A DNA stretch of 64,000 bases from Duganella sp. CF517 (GTDB lineage Bacteria > Pseudomonadota > Gammaproteobacteria > Burkholderiales > Burkholderiaceae_D), in contig NZ_FODC01000001.1 in assembly GCF_900110275.1 (NCBI RefSeq), positions 248,001 to 312,000 on the forward strand, written 5' to 3'. The notes below the pieces were generated by a model that did not search any database, was not told the DNA's origin, and saw only the letters and a list, made by a program, of their open reading frames with translations. The translations under genes were made by a program, and so were the position numbers. This document shows, piece by piece, positions 49,087 through 57,428 of this stretch; position 1 is the stretch's first letter; each line of letters begins with the position of its first letter.

Positions 49087-51351
49087 ATGAAGAAGCGTCT
49101 CTGGCTGTCACTGGCACTGGTTTATCCCCTCATGCTGTCTTCCACGTTAAGCGGAGCGGCCCATGCCGCCGACGCCAAGCGCCCATGGCTCGATAAAAAG
49201 CTGACGCCGGACGCGCGCGCCGAGCAGCTGGTCAAGGCGATGACGCTGGATGAGAAGATCCAGACCGTGTTCGGCTACTTCTCCACCGATTTCGAGTCCA
49301 AGAAACACGTCGCGCCAAAGGAAGGCCGCAAGGATTCGGCCGGCTTCATTCCGGGCATCGAGCGTCTTGGCCTGCCGCCGCAATGGCAGGCCGACGCCGG
49401 CGTCGGCGTCGCCACCCAGGCGGCGTCCAAAAAACCTTACCAGCGCACTTCCCTGCCCTCCGGCCTGGCCACCACGGCCACGTGGAACCCGGAACTGGCG
49501 TTCGCCGGCGGCGCGATGATCGGCAGCGAGGCGCGCAAGACGGGCTTTAACATCATGCTGGCCGGCGGCGTCAACCTGCTGCGCGAGCCGCGCAACGGCC
49601 GTAACTTCGAATACGGCGGCGAAGATCCGCTGCTGGCCGGCGTCATGGTCGGCGAGCAGATTCGCGGCGTGCAGTCGAACCACATGGTCTCGACGCTGAA
49701 GCACTTCGCCTTCAACGACCAGGAAACCAACCGCAATCACGTCAACGTCAAGATCGACGACACAGCCGGCCGCATGTCAGACCTGCTGGCGCTGCAAATC
49801 GCCATGGAGCGCGGCGATCCTGGTTCGGTGATGTGCGCGTACAACCGCGTCAACGGTTCCTACGCCTGCGAGAGCGACTATCTGCTGAACCAGGTGCTCA
49901 AGAAGGATTGGGGCTTCAAGGGCTACGTCATGTCCGACTGGGGCGCGACCCACTCCACCGTTCCCGCCGCCATGCACGGGCTGGATCAGCAGTCGGGCCA
50001 CCCGTTCGACAAATCGGCCTACTTCAACGAAGCGCTGAAGGAAGCGGTCGTCAACGGCCACGTGCCGCAGGCGCGCCTGGACGACATGGTCAAGCGCATC
50101 ACGCGCGCCATGTTCGCCAACGGCTTGATCGAGCATCCGGTGGTCACGCCGACCACCGACGACGCCGGCATCGACTTCGCCGCCAACGGCAAGATCTCGC
50201 AGTCGGACGCCGAGGAAGCCATCGTCCTGCTCAAGAACAGCAACGACCTGCTGCCGCTCGGCGCCAACGTGCGCACCATCGCCATTATCGGCGGCCACGC
50301 CAATGTCGGCGTGCTGTCCGGCGGCGGCTCGGCGCAGGTCTATCCGGTCGGCTTGTCGCCGGTCGCCAACGAGGGCCCGGCCTTCTTCCCGGGACCGATG
50401 GTCTACCACCGCTCGTCGCCGATGCAGGAACTGAGCACGCGCACCGGCGCCAAAGTGGTCTACAACGACGGCAAGGATGCCGCCGCAGCCGCCAAGCTGG
50501 CCGCGTCGAGCGACGTCGCCATCGTGTTCGGCAACCAGTGGATGGCCGAGGCCATCGACGCGCCTGACCTGAACCTGCCGAACAAGCAGGACGCGCTGAT
50601 TTCGGCAGTGGCCAAGGCCAACGCCAAGACCATCGTGGTGCTGCAAACCGGCGGCCCGGTCGTCATGCCGTGGCTGAACAACGTCGGCGCCGTGGTCGAA
50701 GCCTGGTATCCGGGCACCAGCGGCGGCGCGGCGATCGCGCGCGTGCTGACCGGCGAAGTCAATCCGTCGGGACGCCTGCCGGCCACCTTCCCGGCTTCGG
50801 TGGCGCAGTTGCCACGTCCGGTGCTCGACGGCGACGCGGTGACCAAGGATGAGAACATCATCGAAAAGATCAGCACCGACTACAACATCGAGGGCGCGGC
50901 CGTCGGCTACAAGTGGTTCGACCTGAAAGGCCACAAGCCGCTGTTCCCGTTCGGTTACGGCCTGTCGTACACCAGCTTCGCCTTTGCGGACCTGAGCGCG
51001 AACAAGTCGACCGATGGCGCCGGCATCGACGTCACCTTCAACGTGCAGAACACCGGCAAGCGCGATGGCAAGGCGGTTGGCCAGGTGTACGTGTCGCCGG
51101 CGGCCGGCGGCTGGGAAGCGCCGAAGCGCCTGGGCGGCTGGGACAAGGTGGCGGTGAAGGCCGGCGCCAGCGGCAAGGCCAAGGTCAAGATCGATCCGCG
51201 CCTGCTGGCCATGTACGACAGCGCCAGCAAAACCTGGAAGATCGCCGGCGGCGAGTACATCGTGACGCTGGCCGAATCGGCCGGCGCCAAGCCTGCGGCC
51301 ACCGTCAAGGTCAAGCTGGACGCGCGCACGCTCAACATCAGCGGACGCTAA
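49087..51351 (+). CDS. GH3 beta-glucosidase, exported
   Basis: 754-residue family 3 enzyme with a signal peptide ending AHAA (about residue 28). Domain order is (beta/alpha)8 barrel, alpha/beta sandwich and a fibronectin-III-like C-terminal domain (from about 650: VTFNVQNTGKRDGKAVGQVYV). The nucleophile is Asp284 in GYVMSDWGA. Substrate-site motifs STLKHFAFNDQETNRNH and VMCAYNRVNGSYACES are present, with AIVLLKNSNDLLPL opening the second domain. It starts 27 bases after the phosphorylase gene. It probably trims cellodextrins or oxidised cellodextrins in the periplasm before import. Confidence 0.92.
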   Translation: MKKRLWLSLALVYPLMLSSTLSGAAHAADAKRPWLDKKLTPDARAEQLVKAMTLDEKIQTVFGYFSTDFESKKHVAPKEGRKDSAGFIPGIERLGLPPQWQADAGVGVATQAASKKPYQRTSLPSGLATTATWNPELAFAGGAMIGSEARKTGFNIMLAGGVNLLREPRNGRNFEYGGEDPLLAGVMVGEQIRGVQSNHMVSTLKHFAFNDQETNRNHVNVKIDDTAGRMSDLLALQIAMERGDPGSVMCAYNRVNGSYACESDYLLNQVLKKDWGFKGYVMSDWGATHSTVPAAMHGLDQQSGHPFDKSAYFNEALKEAVVNGHVPQARLDDMVKRITRAMFANGLIEHPVVTPTTDDAGIDFAANGKISQSDAEEAIVLLKNSNDLLPLGANVRTIAIIGGHANVGVLSGGGSAQVYPVGLSPVANEGPAFFPGPMVYHRSSPMQELSTRTGAKVVYNDGKDAAAAAKLAASSDVAIVFGNQWMAEAIDAPDLNLPNKQDALISAVAKANAKTIVVLQTGGPVVMPWLNNVGAVVEAWYPGTSGGAAIARVLTGEVNPSGRLPATFPASVAQLPRPVLDGDAVTKDENIIEKISTDYNIEGAAVGYKWFDLKGHKPLFPFGYGLSYTSFAFADLSANKSTDGAGIDVTFNVQNTGKRDGKAVGQVYVSPAAGGWEAPKRLGGWDKVAVKAGASGKAKVKIDPRLLAMYDSASKTWKIAGGEYIVTLAESAGAKPAATVKVKLDARTLNISGR

Positions 51352-51402
51352 GCCGTCCCGCACGCGGCATCGCGGTTCACGCGATGCCGCAGTCCCCTCG
51401 CA

Positions 51403-52125
51403 TCATTTCTCTTTCCAGAACACGTCGACCGTGTCGACGCTGTTCTGATTCCACGCCTGGACCTTGGCCTCGACGAAGGTGCCTTCCGTATCGTCCCGCG
51501 GCGTGATGCTGGTCGCGTGATAGCGGAACTGCGCGCCGTGCTTTTCCTGCGCAAGCTGTTCTGCCTTCTTCTTTAAATCACTGTTCTGGCCTAGCTGTTT
51601 GCCGGTCAGCGCCAGCATCGACAGCGCCACGCCAATGGTCAGCGCCACGTTGATGGCGGGCTTCTTGCGGCCAGCGGTCTGAATCGCCGATTGCACCGGC
51701 AGGCGGCCCAGTTGCTGCAACAGCCAGTACAACAGCGCGCAGAAGACCGCCAGCGGCAGCGCCGCGCCGAGATGGGCGGCGGGCGCCACGCGTAGTTCGG
51801 TGATAGTCAGGTCGAGCGGCTGCATCAGCGACATCGCGCCGCTGGCGATCGCCATCGGCAGCAGGATGGCGGCGATCCAGATCAGTGCGGAGGCAGCCTT
51901 GAGGCTGCCGCGCATCAGCAGCACGCCGGCGATCACGGCGGGGATGGTCATGCTGTAGGAATAGCTGGCGCCGGTGGACAGGCGCCAGATCATGTAGGCG
52001 ATATCGACCGCGCCAACCACCAGCAGTACGACGCCGGCGCGGTGCAGGATTGGTGGTGCGGTGTGCGTTTCGATCAATTTGGCTCCGCAGTAATTACAAT
52101 GAGCCAATATTGTAGCTGATGCCAA
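51403..52125 (-). CDS. Multi-pass membrane protein of unknown function
   Basis: About 240 residues. An N-terminal CNYCGAKL knuckle suggests half of a zinc ribbon. Four or five hydrophobic segments follow (AGVVLLVVGAVDIAYMI, MTIPAVIAGVLLM, ALIWIAAILLPMAIASG, LGAALPLAVFCALLYWLL, AINVALTIGVALSMLAL), then a hydrophilic, probably extracytoplasmic tail with a charged coil (LKKKAEQLAQEKHG). The start is a TTG, either 52125 or 52107; no ATG is available before the CxxC. I do not recognise a family. It is convergent with the GH3 gene. Confidence 0.65.
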   Translation of the reverse strand: MASATILAHCNYCGAKLIETHTAPPILHRAGVVLLVVGAVDIAYMIWRLSTGASYSYSMTIPAVIAGVLLMRGSLKAASALIWIAAILLPMAIASGAMSLMQPLDLTITELRVAPAAHLGAALPLAVFCALLYWLLQQLGRLPVQSAIQTAGRKKPAINVALTIGVALSMLALTGKQLGQNSDLKKKAEQLAQEKHGAQFRYHATSITPRDDTEGTFVEAKVQAWNQNSVDTVDVFWKEK

Positions 52126-52400
52126 ACCGGCCGCTCGCCTATGCCGCGCTCGATGTCAGTGGGTGAATCCGCATGCAGTCGACGAAAAGATTGTAGTAAA
52201 TCATGCTCCCGGCGAAATCAAGACCGCGTCATTCTCTTCCCACCAATGGCACGGCGTCTGAGCTATCTCAATGGAAGCCGCATTGGGACCGGCCGGATAG
52301 AGCGCCTGAGCAAAATCGGCGCAAACCGTTACGCCATTCAACGGGAAGGCGTCACAGATTGATCAGGCCGTGTCCGAATGACAGACTTGACCCCGGGCTG
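52126..52400. other. Intergenic stretch, no supported gene
   Basis: 275 bases between the membrane-protein gene and rnfH. A 73-codon plus-strand frame (52141-52362) exists whose last part (ARRLSYLNGSRIGTGRIERL, YAIQREGVTD) looks mildly coding-like, but it has no ribosome-binding site and no recognised family. The composition is less GC-rich than its surroundings, so it may be a remnant. Confidence 0.4.
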
Positions 52401-52685
52401 TCAGGCGGAGAGCTTGCGGCGGCGGCGCGCTTGCTTGGGATCGGCGATCAGCGGGCGGTAGATTTCAACGCGGTCGTGCTCGCGCAGCACCGTGTCCAGC
52501 GGCTTTTTCTTGGCATAGATGCCGACCTGCATCGTGGCAAGGTCGATGCCGGGCACCTCGGCCAGCACGCCGCTGGCGGCGATGGCCTGCTCCAGCGTGG
52601 TGCCCACGGGCACCCGCAACGCGCGCAGGAATTGCACCGCGTCGCTGGCGTAGCAGACCTCGACGTTGATCGGTTCAGCCGCCAT
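52401..52685 (-). CDS. rnfH: RnfH family (UPF0125) ubiquitin-fold protein
   Basis: 94-residue beta-grasp protein. Typical elements are INVEVCYASDAVQFLRALRVPVGTTLEQAI, GIDLATMQVGIYAKKKPLDTVLREHDRVEIYRPLIADPKQARRRR. Function is unknown in detail; it is almost always next to ratA, as here. Its start overlaps the ratA end by 11 bases, so the two are translationally coupled. Confidence 0.95.
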   Translation of the reverse strand: MAAEPINVEVCYASDAVQFLRALRVPVGTTLEQAIAASGVLAEVPGIDLATMQVGIYAKKKPLDTVLREHDRVEIYRPLIADPKQARRRRKLSA

Positions 52686-53109
52686 AGACGGTTTCCGCCC
52701 GTTTGCAGAAGGAATCGACCATGCTGTTGGCGATCATGCCGAACACCGGCCCGACCAGCTTGTCCAGCAGGGTGCCAGAGAATTCGTAGCGCATATCCAG
52801 TTCGATCTTACAGGCATCCTCGCGCAGCGCCTTGAACGTCCACACGCCGTCGAGGCACTTGAAAGGACCGTCGACCAGCTTCATCTTGATGGTGGTCGGC
52901 GCCGTGTTCTCGTTGGAGGTGGTGAAGCTTTGCTTGACGCCGTGGTAGTTGATGCCGATGCTGGCCACCACCACGCTGTCGCCACGCTCGCGGATCTCGA
53001 CGCCGCTGCACCACGGCAGAAACTTGGGATAGTCATCGATGTTGGCAACCAGGTCGAACATCTGCTGGGCGCTGTAACCGAGGAAAACTGATTTGTGCAC
53101 TACTGCCAT
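52675..53109 (-). CDS. ratA: RatA-like START-domain protein
   Basis: 144-residue polyketide-cyclase/START fold (VHKSVFLGYSAQQMFDLVANIDDYPKFLPWCSGVEI, LVDGPFKCLDGVWTFKAL, FSGTLLDKLVGPVFGMIANSMVDSFCKRA). It is annotated in E. coli as a ribosome-association toxin and is related to mitochondrial Coq10, so a role in ubiquinone handling is equally possible. It lies with rnfH, divergent from smpB, the standard arrangement. Confidence 0.93.
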   Translation of the reverse strand: MAVVHKSVFLGYSAQQMFDLVANIDDYPKFLPWCSGVEIRERGDSVVVASIGINYHGVKQSFTTSNENTAPTTIKMKLVDGPFKCLDGVWTFKALREDACKIELDMRYEFSGTLLDKLVGPVFGMIANSMVDSFCKRAETVYGG

Positions 53110-53140
53110 TGGCTAACCATTTGCTATGATGTTGAATTAG

Positions 53141-53158
53141 TCGCGTTTTTTGACGCGA
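53141..53158. promoter_or_regulatory. Inverted repeat in the ratA-smpB divergent gap
   Basis: TCGCGT-TTTTTG-ACGCGA is a perfect 6-bp inverted repeat in the 99-base gap between the two divergent genes. A role as operator or leader hairpin of smpB is possible but unsupported. Confidence 0.3.
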
Positions 53159-53208
53159 AGCAGTAGTTTAACCGACCCGCACGGGTTTTCAGCTGATTTA
53201 CGAACCCC

Positions 53209-53658
53209 ATGACCATAGCCGATAACAAAAAAGCCTTTTTTGACTACTTCATCGAGGACCGCTACGAAGCGGGCATCGTGCTCGAAGGCTGGGAAGTGAA
53301 GGCAATCCGCGACGCCCGCGTCCAGATCAAGGAGGCCTACGTCACCATCCGTGGCGACGAGCTGTTCCTGTTCGGCGCCCACATCAGCGCGCTGCCCACC
53401 GCTTCGACCCACATCAGCCCGGAAGCGGTGCGCACCCGCAAGCTGCTGCTGCACCGCCAGGAGATGGACAAGCTGATCAGCAAGGTCGAGCGCTCCGGCT
53501 ACACCTTGGTGCCGCTCAACCTGCATTACAAGGGCGGACGGGTCAAATGTGAAATCGGCCTGGCCAAGGGTAAAAAAATGCACGACAAGCGCGCCACCGA
53601 GAAGGACCGCGACGGCAAACGCGAAGTGGCGGCGGCGATGAAGACCCACAGCCGCTGA
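53209..53658 (+). CDS. smpB: SsrA-binding protein SmpB
   Basis: 149-residue tmRNA partner in trans-translation. The oligonucleotide-binding fold has [66 protein letters not shown] and [31 protein letters not shown], then the basic C-terminal tail. Full length. Confidence 0.98.
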   Translation: MTIADNKKAFFDYFIEDRYEAGIVLEGWEVKAIRDARVQIKEAYVTIRGDELFLFGAHISALPTASTHISPEAVRTRKLLLHRQEMDKLISKVERSGYTLVPLNLHYKGGRVKCEIGLAKGKKMHDKRATEKDRDGKREVAAAMKTHSR

Positions 53659-53689
53659 AACCGCCAAAACTGTTGCGCGCTCCGTACAC

Positions 53690-53714
53690 AACCCGGTCCC
53701 GAACCGGGTTTTTT
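53690..53714 (+). terminator. smpB terminator
   Basis: AACCCGGT-CCCGA-ACCGGGTT, a perfect 8-bp stem, followed by TTTT, 32 bases after the stop. Confidence 0.9.
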
Positions 53715-53839
53715 ATCGCCTTCAGAATTTCTAATCGGAAACATCCATGCTAAACTGGACGCTGGATGATTTCACATTCGCGCCCCCAGGCACTGCGCGC
53801 GGGCACGGATCACGGTAGACTTTTGACGATGAGGCAACA

Positions 53840-54529
53840 ATGGCGCTGAAAACTGCAATGGCTCTGGCAGCCGGATTGGTCCTGTCAGGATGTGCGGCGC
53901 GCTATACGCCGACTCCGCTGGCGGCGAACTTCCCCACCACCAAGCAGGCCAAGCTGCAAGCGGCCTACCATTGGGGCGTGGTGTCCAACAGCATCGAAAA
54001 ACGGCTGGTGGCCCAGCTCAAGAAAAGTCCGCCGCGCCCAGTCTTCATCAACGAGCCGGCCGATTCGAACGCCTTCCAGCGCGCGTTGGTCACCCAGCTG
54101 ACGACCTCGCTGGTGAACGACGGCTATGTCGTCACGCGCACGCCGGCCGGCTCGCTCAAGATCGATCTGGACATCCAGGCCGTCACCTTCGCCGCCGACC
54201 GTCCGCAATACCGTCCGATCGGCGAGCGCACCGCGCTGCCCGGCGGCGTCTCGATGGCCGAGCTGTCGCCGACGCCGATGTCGGACGAGGACGCGATGAA
54301 CGCCGGCTGGGACCCGTACGACCTCAACAACGCACAGTTCGCCCCCGGCCAAACGCCCAAGACCGAGATCATCGTCACGCTGTCGGTGTCCGACCAGTAC
54401 CGCTACCTGGCGCGCACCACGTCGGCCTACTATGTGGCCGATTCCGACCGCGAACTGTACGGCGTGCTCGAGCAGGACGCCGAACTCACCAAATTGACCC
54501 GTACCTTCAAAGTACGTGGAGACATGTAA
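53840..54529 (+). CDS. Outer-membrane lipoprotein of unknown function, FlgO-linked
   Basis: 229-residue lipoprotein with lipobox LSGC (Cys18) and GAGG upstream of the ATG. The body (AYHWGVVSNSIEKRLVAQL, PVFINEPADSNAFQRALVTQLTTSLVNDGYVVTRTPAGSLKIDLDIQAVTF, TEIIVTLSVSDQYRYLARTTSAYYVADSDRELY) looks like a secreted alpha/beta fold. The gene abuts the FlgO-like gene with no intervening base, so the products probably work together in the outer membrane. No specific function is known to me. Confidence 0.75.
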   Translation: MALKTAMALAAGLVLSGCAARYTPTPLAANFPTTKQAKLQAAYHWGVVSNSIEKRLVAQLKKSPPRPVFINEPADSNAFQRALVTQLTTSLVNDGYVVTRTPAGSLKIDLDIQAVTFAADRPQYRPIGERTALPGGVSMAELSPTPMSDEDAMNAGWDPYDLNNAQFAPGQTPKTEIIVTLSVSDQYRYLARTTSAYYVADSDRELYGVLEQDAELTKLTRTFKVRGDM

Positions 54530-55084
54530 ATGCCCATGACATCCCTGGCCCGCGCCGCCGCGCTGGCGCTGCCGCTGCTGCTGGCGGCCTGCTCCTCCAC
54601 CGCCACCAAGGAGGAAGGCAATTATTCGACGATCTCGTCCAACCAGTTCATCGACGCCAACTACAAGGCCGCCGATTCGCTGATGCACCAGCTGAGCGGC
54701 AAGCTGACCGCCGACAAGCCGCTGATCATGGCCACCATCGTCAACATCGACGCGCTGGAGCAGACCACGACGCTGGGCCGGCTGGTGTCGGAACAGGTGT
54801 CGACCCGCCTGGCGCAGGGCGGCATGCGGATGATCGAAATGAAACTGCGCAACAACGTCTACCTGAAGCGCAACCAGGGCGAGTTGATGCTTACCCGCGA
54901 AATCGGCGAAGTGGCGACTGCGCACAACGCCCAGGCCATCGTGGTGGGATCGTACGCGGAAACCAGCGACATGGTGTTCATCAACGTCAAGGTGATCCAG
55001 CCGAACTCCAACCTGGTGCTGGCCGGCCAGGACTATGTGCTGGCCAAGGAAGCCATCGTCCGCTCGATGCTGCAGCGGAACTAA
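54530..55084 (+). CDS. FlgO-family outer-membrane lipoprotein
   Basis: 184 residues with lipobox LAAC (Cys21). The FlgO domain covers most of the mature protein: ADSLMHQLSGKLTADKPLIMATIVNIDALEQTTTLGRLVSEQVSTRLAQGGMRMIEMKLRN and GEVATAHNAQAIVVGSYAETSDMVFINVKVI, sections recalling TolB-N-like folds. In Vibrio FlgO contributes to flagellar and surface stability, but no flagellar genes are nearby. GGAG lies eight bases before the ATG. Confidence 0.85.
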   Translation: MPMTSLARAAALALPLLLAACSSTATKEEGNYSTISSNQFIDANYKAADSLMHQLSGKLTADKPLIMATIVNIDALEQTTTLGRLVSEQVSTRLAQGGMRMIEMKLRNNVYLKRNQGELMLTREIGEVATAHNAQAIVVGSYAETSDMVFINVKVIQPNSNLVLAGQDYVLAKEAIVRSMLQRN

Positions 55085-55096
55085 GCCGCCACCCGC

Positions 55097-55924
55097 TCAC
55101 AACAGGCGCGGCAGCACCTCGGCCGCCGCCGCCTCCACCTTCAGTCCGATCAGGTCGTCCGCGCGCGTCTTGCCCAGGTTGATCGCCGCGATCGGCTTGC
55201 CCGTCGCCGCCGCCAGCTTGCAGAAGCGGTAGCCCGAAAACACCATCAGCGACGAGCCGACCACCAGCAAGGCGTCGGCGCGCTCCATCATGGCCAGCGC
55301 GTCGGCGGTGCGCTGGGCCGGAATATTATCCCCGAAGAAGATCACGTCGGGTTGCAGGGTGCCGCCGCAGTGCGCGCAGACCGGCACGTGGAAGTGCTGC
55401 AGCGCCTCCAGCTCGACCTCGGCGTCGCCGTCGGGGCGCACCTCGGCGTCGACCGCGAACAGGCCGGGATTCGCTTCCAGCAGCTCGGCCTGGATCGCGG
55501 CGCGCCCGGCGACCCGGCGGCAGTCCAGGCAGACGACACCGTGGATGTTGCCGTGCAGCTCGATCAGCTGGCGGCTGCCGGCGCGCTGGTGCAGGCCGTC
55601 GACATTCTGCGTGATCACGCCGTCGATGCGGCCGGCCTCCTCCAGCGCCGCCAGCGCGCGGTGGCCGACGTTCGGCGCGGCCTGCGCCAACGTTGGCCAC
55701 CCGACCATGCTGCGCGCCCAGTAACGGCGGCGCACGCCCTCGTCGCGGCGGAAATCCGGGCCCTGGATCGGGGTGCGGCCACGGCGCACGCCGTCCCTGT
55801 CGCGGTAGTCGGGAATACCGGAGTCGGTGCTGAGACCGGCCCCGGTCAGCACCAGCACGCGCCGGTGCCGGTGTAAAAACGTTTGCAGGTGGTCGATGTG
55901 AGCGTTCAGGTCCATGCATGCCAT
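55097..55924 (-). CDS. NAD-dependent protein deacetylase, sirtuin (SIR2) family
   Basis: About 275 residues from ATG 55924; another ATG lies three codons in. The Rossmann NAD motif is LTGAGLSTDSGIPDYRDRDG. TQNVDGLHQRAG and the catalytic His in ELHGNIHG follow. The zinc module uses CLDC and CAHC. GSSLMVFSGY and AINLGKTRADDL complete the fold. The sequence is of the class II type. It removes acyl groups from lysines using NAD. It is monocistronic, convergent with the FlgO-like gene. Confidence 0.93.
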   Translation of the reverse strand: MACMDLNAHIDHLQTFLHRHRRVLVLTGAGLSTDSGIPDYRDRDGVRRGRTPIQGPDFRRDEGVRRRYWARSMVGWPTLAQAAPNVGHRALAALEEAGRIDGVITQNVDGLHQRAGSRQLIELHGNIHGVVCLDCRRVAGRAAIQAELLEANPGLFAVDAEVRPDGDAEVELEALQHFHVPVCAHCGGTLQPDVIFFGDNIPAQRTADALAMMERADALLVVGSSLMVFSGYRFCKLAAATGKPIAAINLGKTRADDLIGLKVEAAAAEVLPRLL

Positions 55925-56082
55925 GGTAGCCGAATCCGGGTGGTAGCATGCGCGATGGACAGGTTTTTGACCCGGCGTCGCTGTCGCGCACGGTTGCGTG
56001 CTTGTTGCGCATATATATTTGCTGTTTAGTAGAACCATTTGCCCGCCGAACGGCATCTACGGCAAACAATGGAGGATGGCGG

Positions 56083-56667
56083 ATGCGTCAATCACAGGGC
56101 CTGTCGACGGGCTCATTACCGGATGCGAACGAGGCGTGCCTGCTGGGCAGGATAGCGGGCGGGGACAGGGCCGCCTTCGAGCAGCTGTACCGCGGCTATT
56201 TTTCGCGCCTGTCGCGCTTCATCGGACGCATGACCCGCAACGCGACCTTGATCGAGGAAATTGTCAACGACACCATGTTGGTGGTCTGGCAAAAAGCAGA
56301 GACCTTCGACGGCAGTTGCAAGCCTTCCACGTGGATTTTCGCCATCGCCTACCGCAAAACGCTGAAGGGTTTGCGTGGCAGCGACGATCCGGTGGAGTCC
56401 GACGCGTCGCTGTACGAGGACGACAGCGGCAACCAGCCGGAGCAGGCGATTACCCGGCTGCAATTGCAGAATACGGTCGCCGAGGCGTTGGATCAATTGC
56501 CGGCCGCACAGCGCGCGGTGATGGTACTAACCTATTATCATGAGATGGCCTACAGCGACATCGCTGAAGTGGTCGATTGCCCGGTGAACACGGTCAAAAC
56601 CCGGATGTTTCATGCGCGGCACAGATTGAAGGATTTGTTGTGGAACGAGAGAGAGAACGGGCGATGA
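56083..56667 (+). CDS. ECF-family RNA polymerase sigma factor
   Basis: 194 residues from ATG 56083 with GGAGG seven bases upstream. Region 2 reads FEQLYRGYFSRLSRFIGRMTRNATLIEEIVNDTMLVVWQKAETFDG and STWIFAIAYRKTLKGLRG. Region 4 reads EALDQLPAAQRAVMVLTYYHEMAYSDIAEVVDCPVNTVKTRMFHARHRLKDLL. It is the first gene of a four-gene operon whose members all overlap by 4 bases: sigma, anti-sigma, subtilase, porin-like protein. Confidence 0.94.
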   Translation: MRQSQGLSTGSLPDANEACLLGRIAGGDRAAFEQLYRGYFSRLSRFIGRMTRNATLIEEIVNDTMLVVWQKAETFDGSCKPSTWIFAIAYRKTLKGLRGSDDPVESDASLYEDDSGNQPEQAITRLQLQNTVAEALDQLPAAQRAVMVLTYYHEMAYSDIAEVVDCPVNTVKTRMFHARHRLKDLLWNERENGR

Positions 56668-57428
56668 ACGGGCGAGTCTTCAGACTGGATGTCCCGGCGC
56701 ACCAGGCGGTGCAGGAACTGCTGCCCTGGTACGCGTCATCGCAACTGGAACCCGACGACGCGCACCGCGTGGAAGCGCATTTGCACACGTGCGAGCAATG
56801 CCGTCAGGATTTGCAATGGGAGCGCGAGATGCTGGACCAAGGGAGCGCCGACACCGCCCTGCCGCCGGGAGTGGACATGGAACGCGCCTGGGCGCGGCTG
56901 CTGCCGGCGCTCGGTCCGGTGGACGACACCGGCGATGTTCCGGCGCGCGCCGACGCGGCGCCGGCCGGCACGGCCACGACCGCCGCCGCCGCCGATGTCA
57001 GCCCGCCGGCCGATGCGCCCGCGCTCCCGATCGTGCCGGCCGTGCCGCGGCGCTGGTGGGCCATGGGCGCGGCCAACCAGCCGACCTGGCTGCGCTGGGC
57101 GGTGGCGGCGCAATGGGTGTTGATCGTCGGTCTGGTGGCGCTGCTGGCGCGTCCGGACGCGCCGCCCGCCGCCTATCGCGTGCTGGGCAACAGCGTCGGC
57201 GCGGCCCCGGCTGGCAACCTCGTCGTGATGTTCCAGCCCACCACCACCGAACGCGAATTGCGGCGCATCCTGCAAGCGCAAGGCGCGCGCGTGGTCGATG
57301 GCCCCACCGTCACCGATGCCTACCTGATCAGCGTAGCGGACGAGAACCGCGACCGCGCGCTGCAAGCGCTGCGCGCCGACCCCGCCGTCAAATTCGCCGA
57401 GGCGCTCGACGACGGCGGCACGCCGTGA
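56664..57428 (+). CDS. Anti-sigma factor with zinc finger and protease-propeptide-like periplasmic domain
   Basis: 254 residues; the ATG overlaps the sigma stop (ATGA). The N-terminal anti-sigma domain has the zinc motif H39-x3-C43-x2-C46. A low-complexity Ala/Pro linker leads to one membrane helix (about 142-162, LRWAVAAQWVLIVGLVALLA). The periplasmic domain (about 175-250) reads NLVVMFQPTTTERELRRIL, ARVVDGPTVTDAYLISV and ALQALRADPAVKFAEA, a pattern of I9-type subtilisin propeptides. The next gene encodes a subtilase with a similar pro-domain, so the protease may bind or cleave this anti-sigma factor. Confidence 0.88.
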   Translation: MNGRVFRLDVPAHQAVQELLPWYASSQLEPDDAHRVEAHLHTCEQCRQDLQWEREMLDQGSADTALPPGVDMERAWARLLPALGPVDDTGDVPARADAAPAGTATTAAAADVSPPADAPALPIVPAVPRRWWAMGAANQPTWLRWAVAAQWVLIVGLVALLARPDAPPAAYRVLGNSVGAAPAGNLVVMFQPTTTERELRRILQAQGARVVDGPTVTDAYLISVADENRDRALQALRADPAVKFAEALDDGGTP

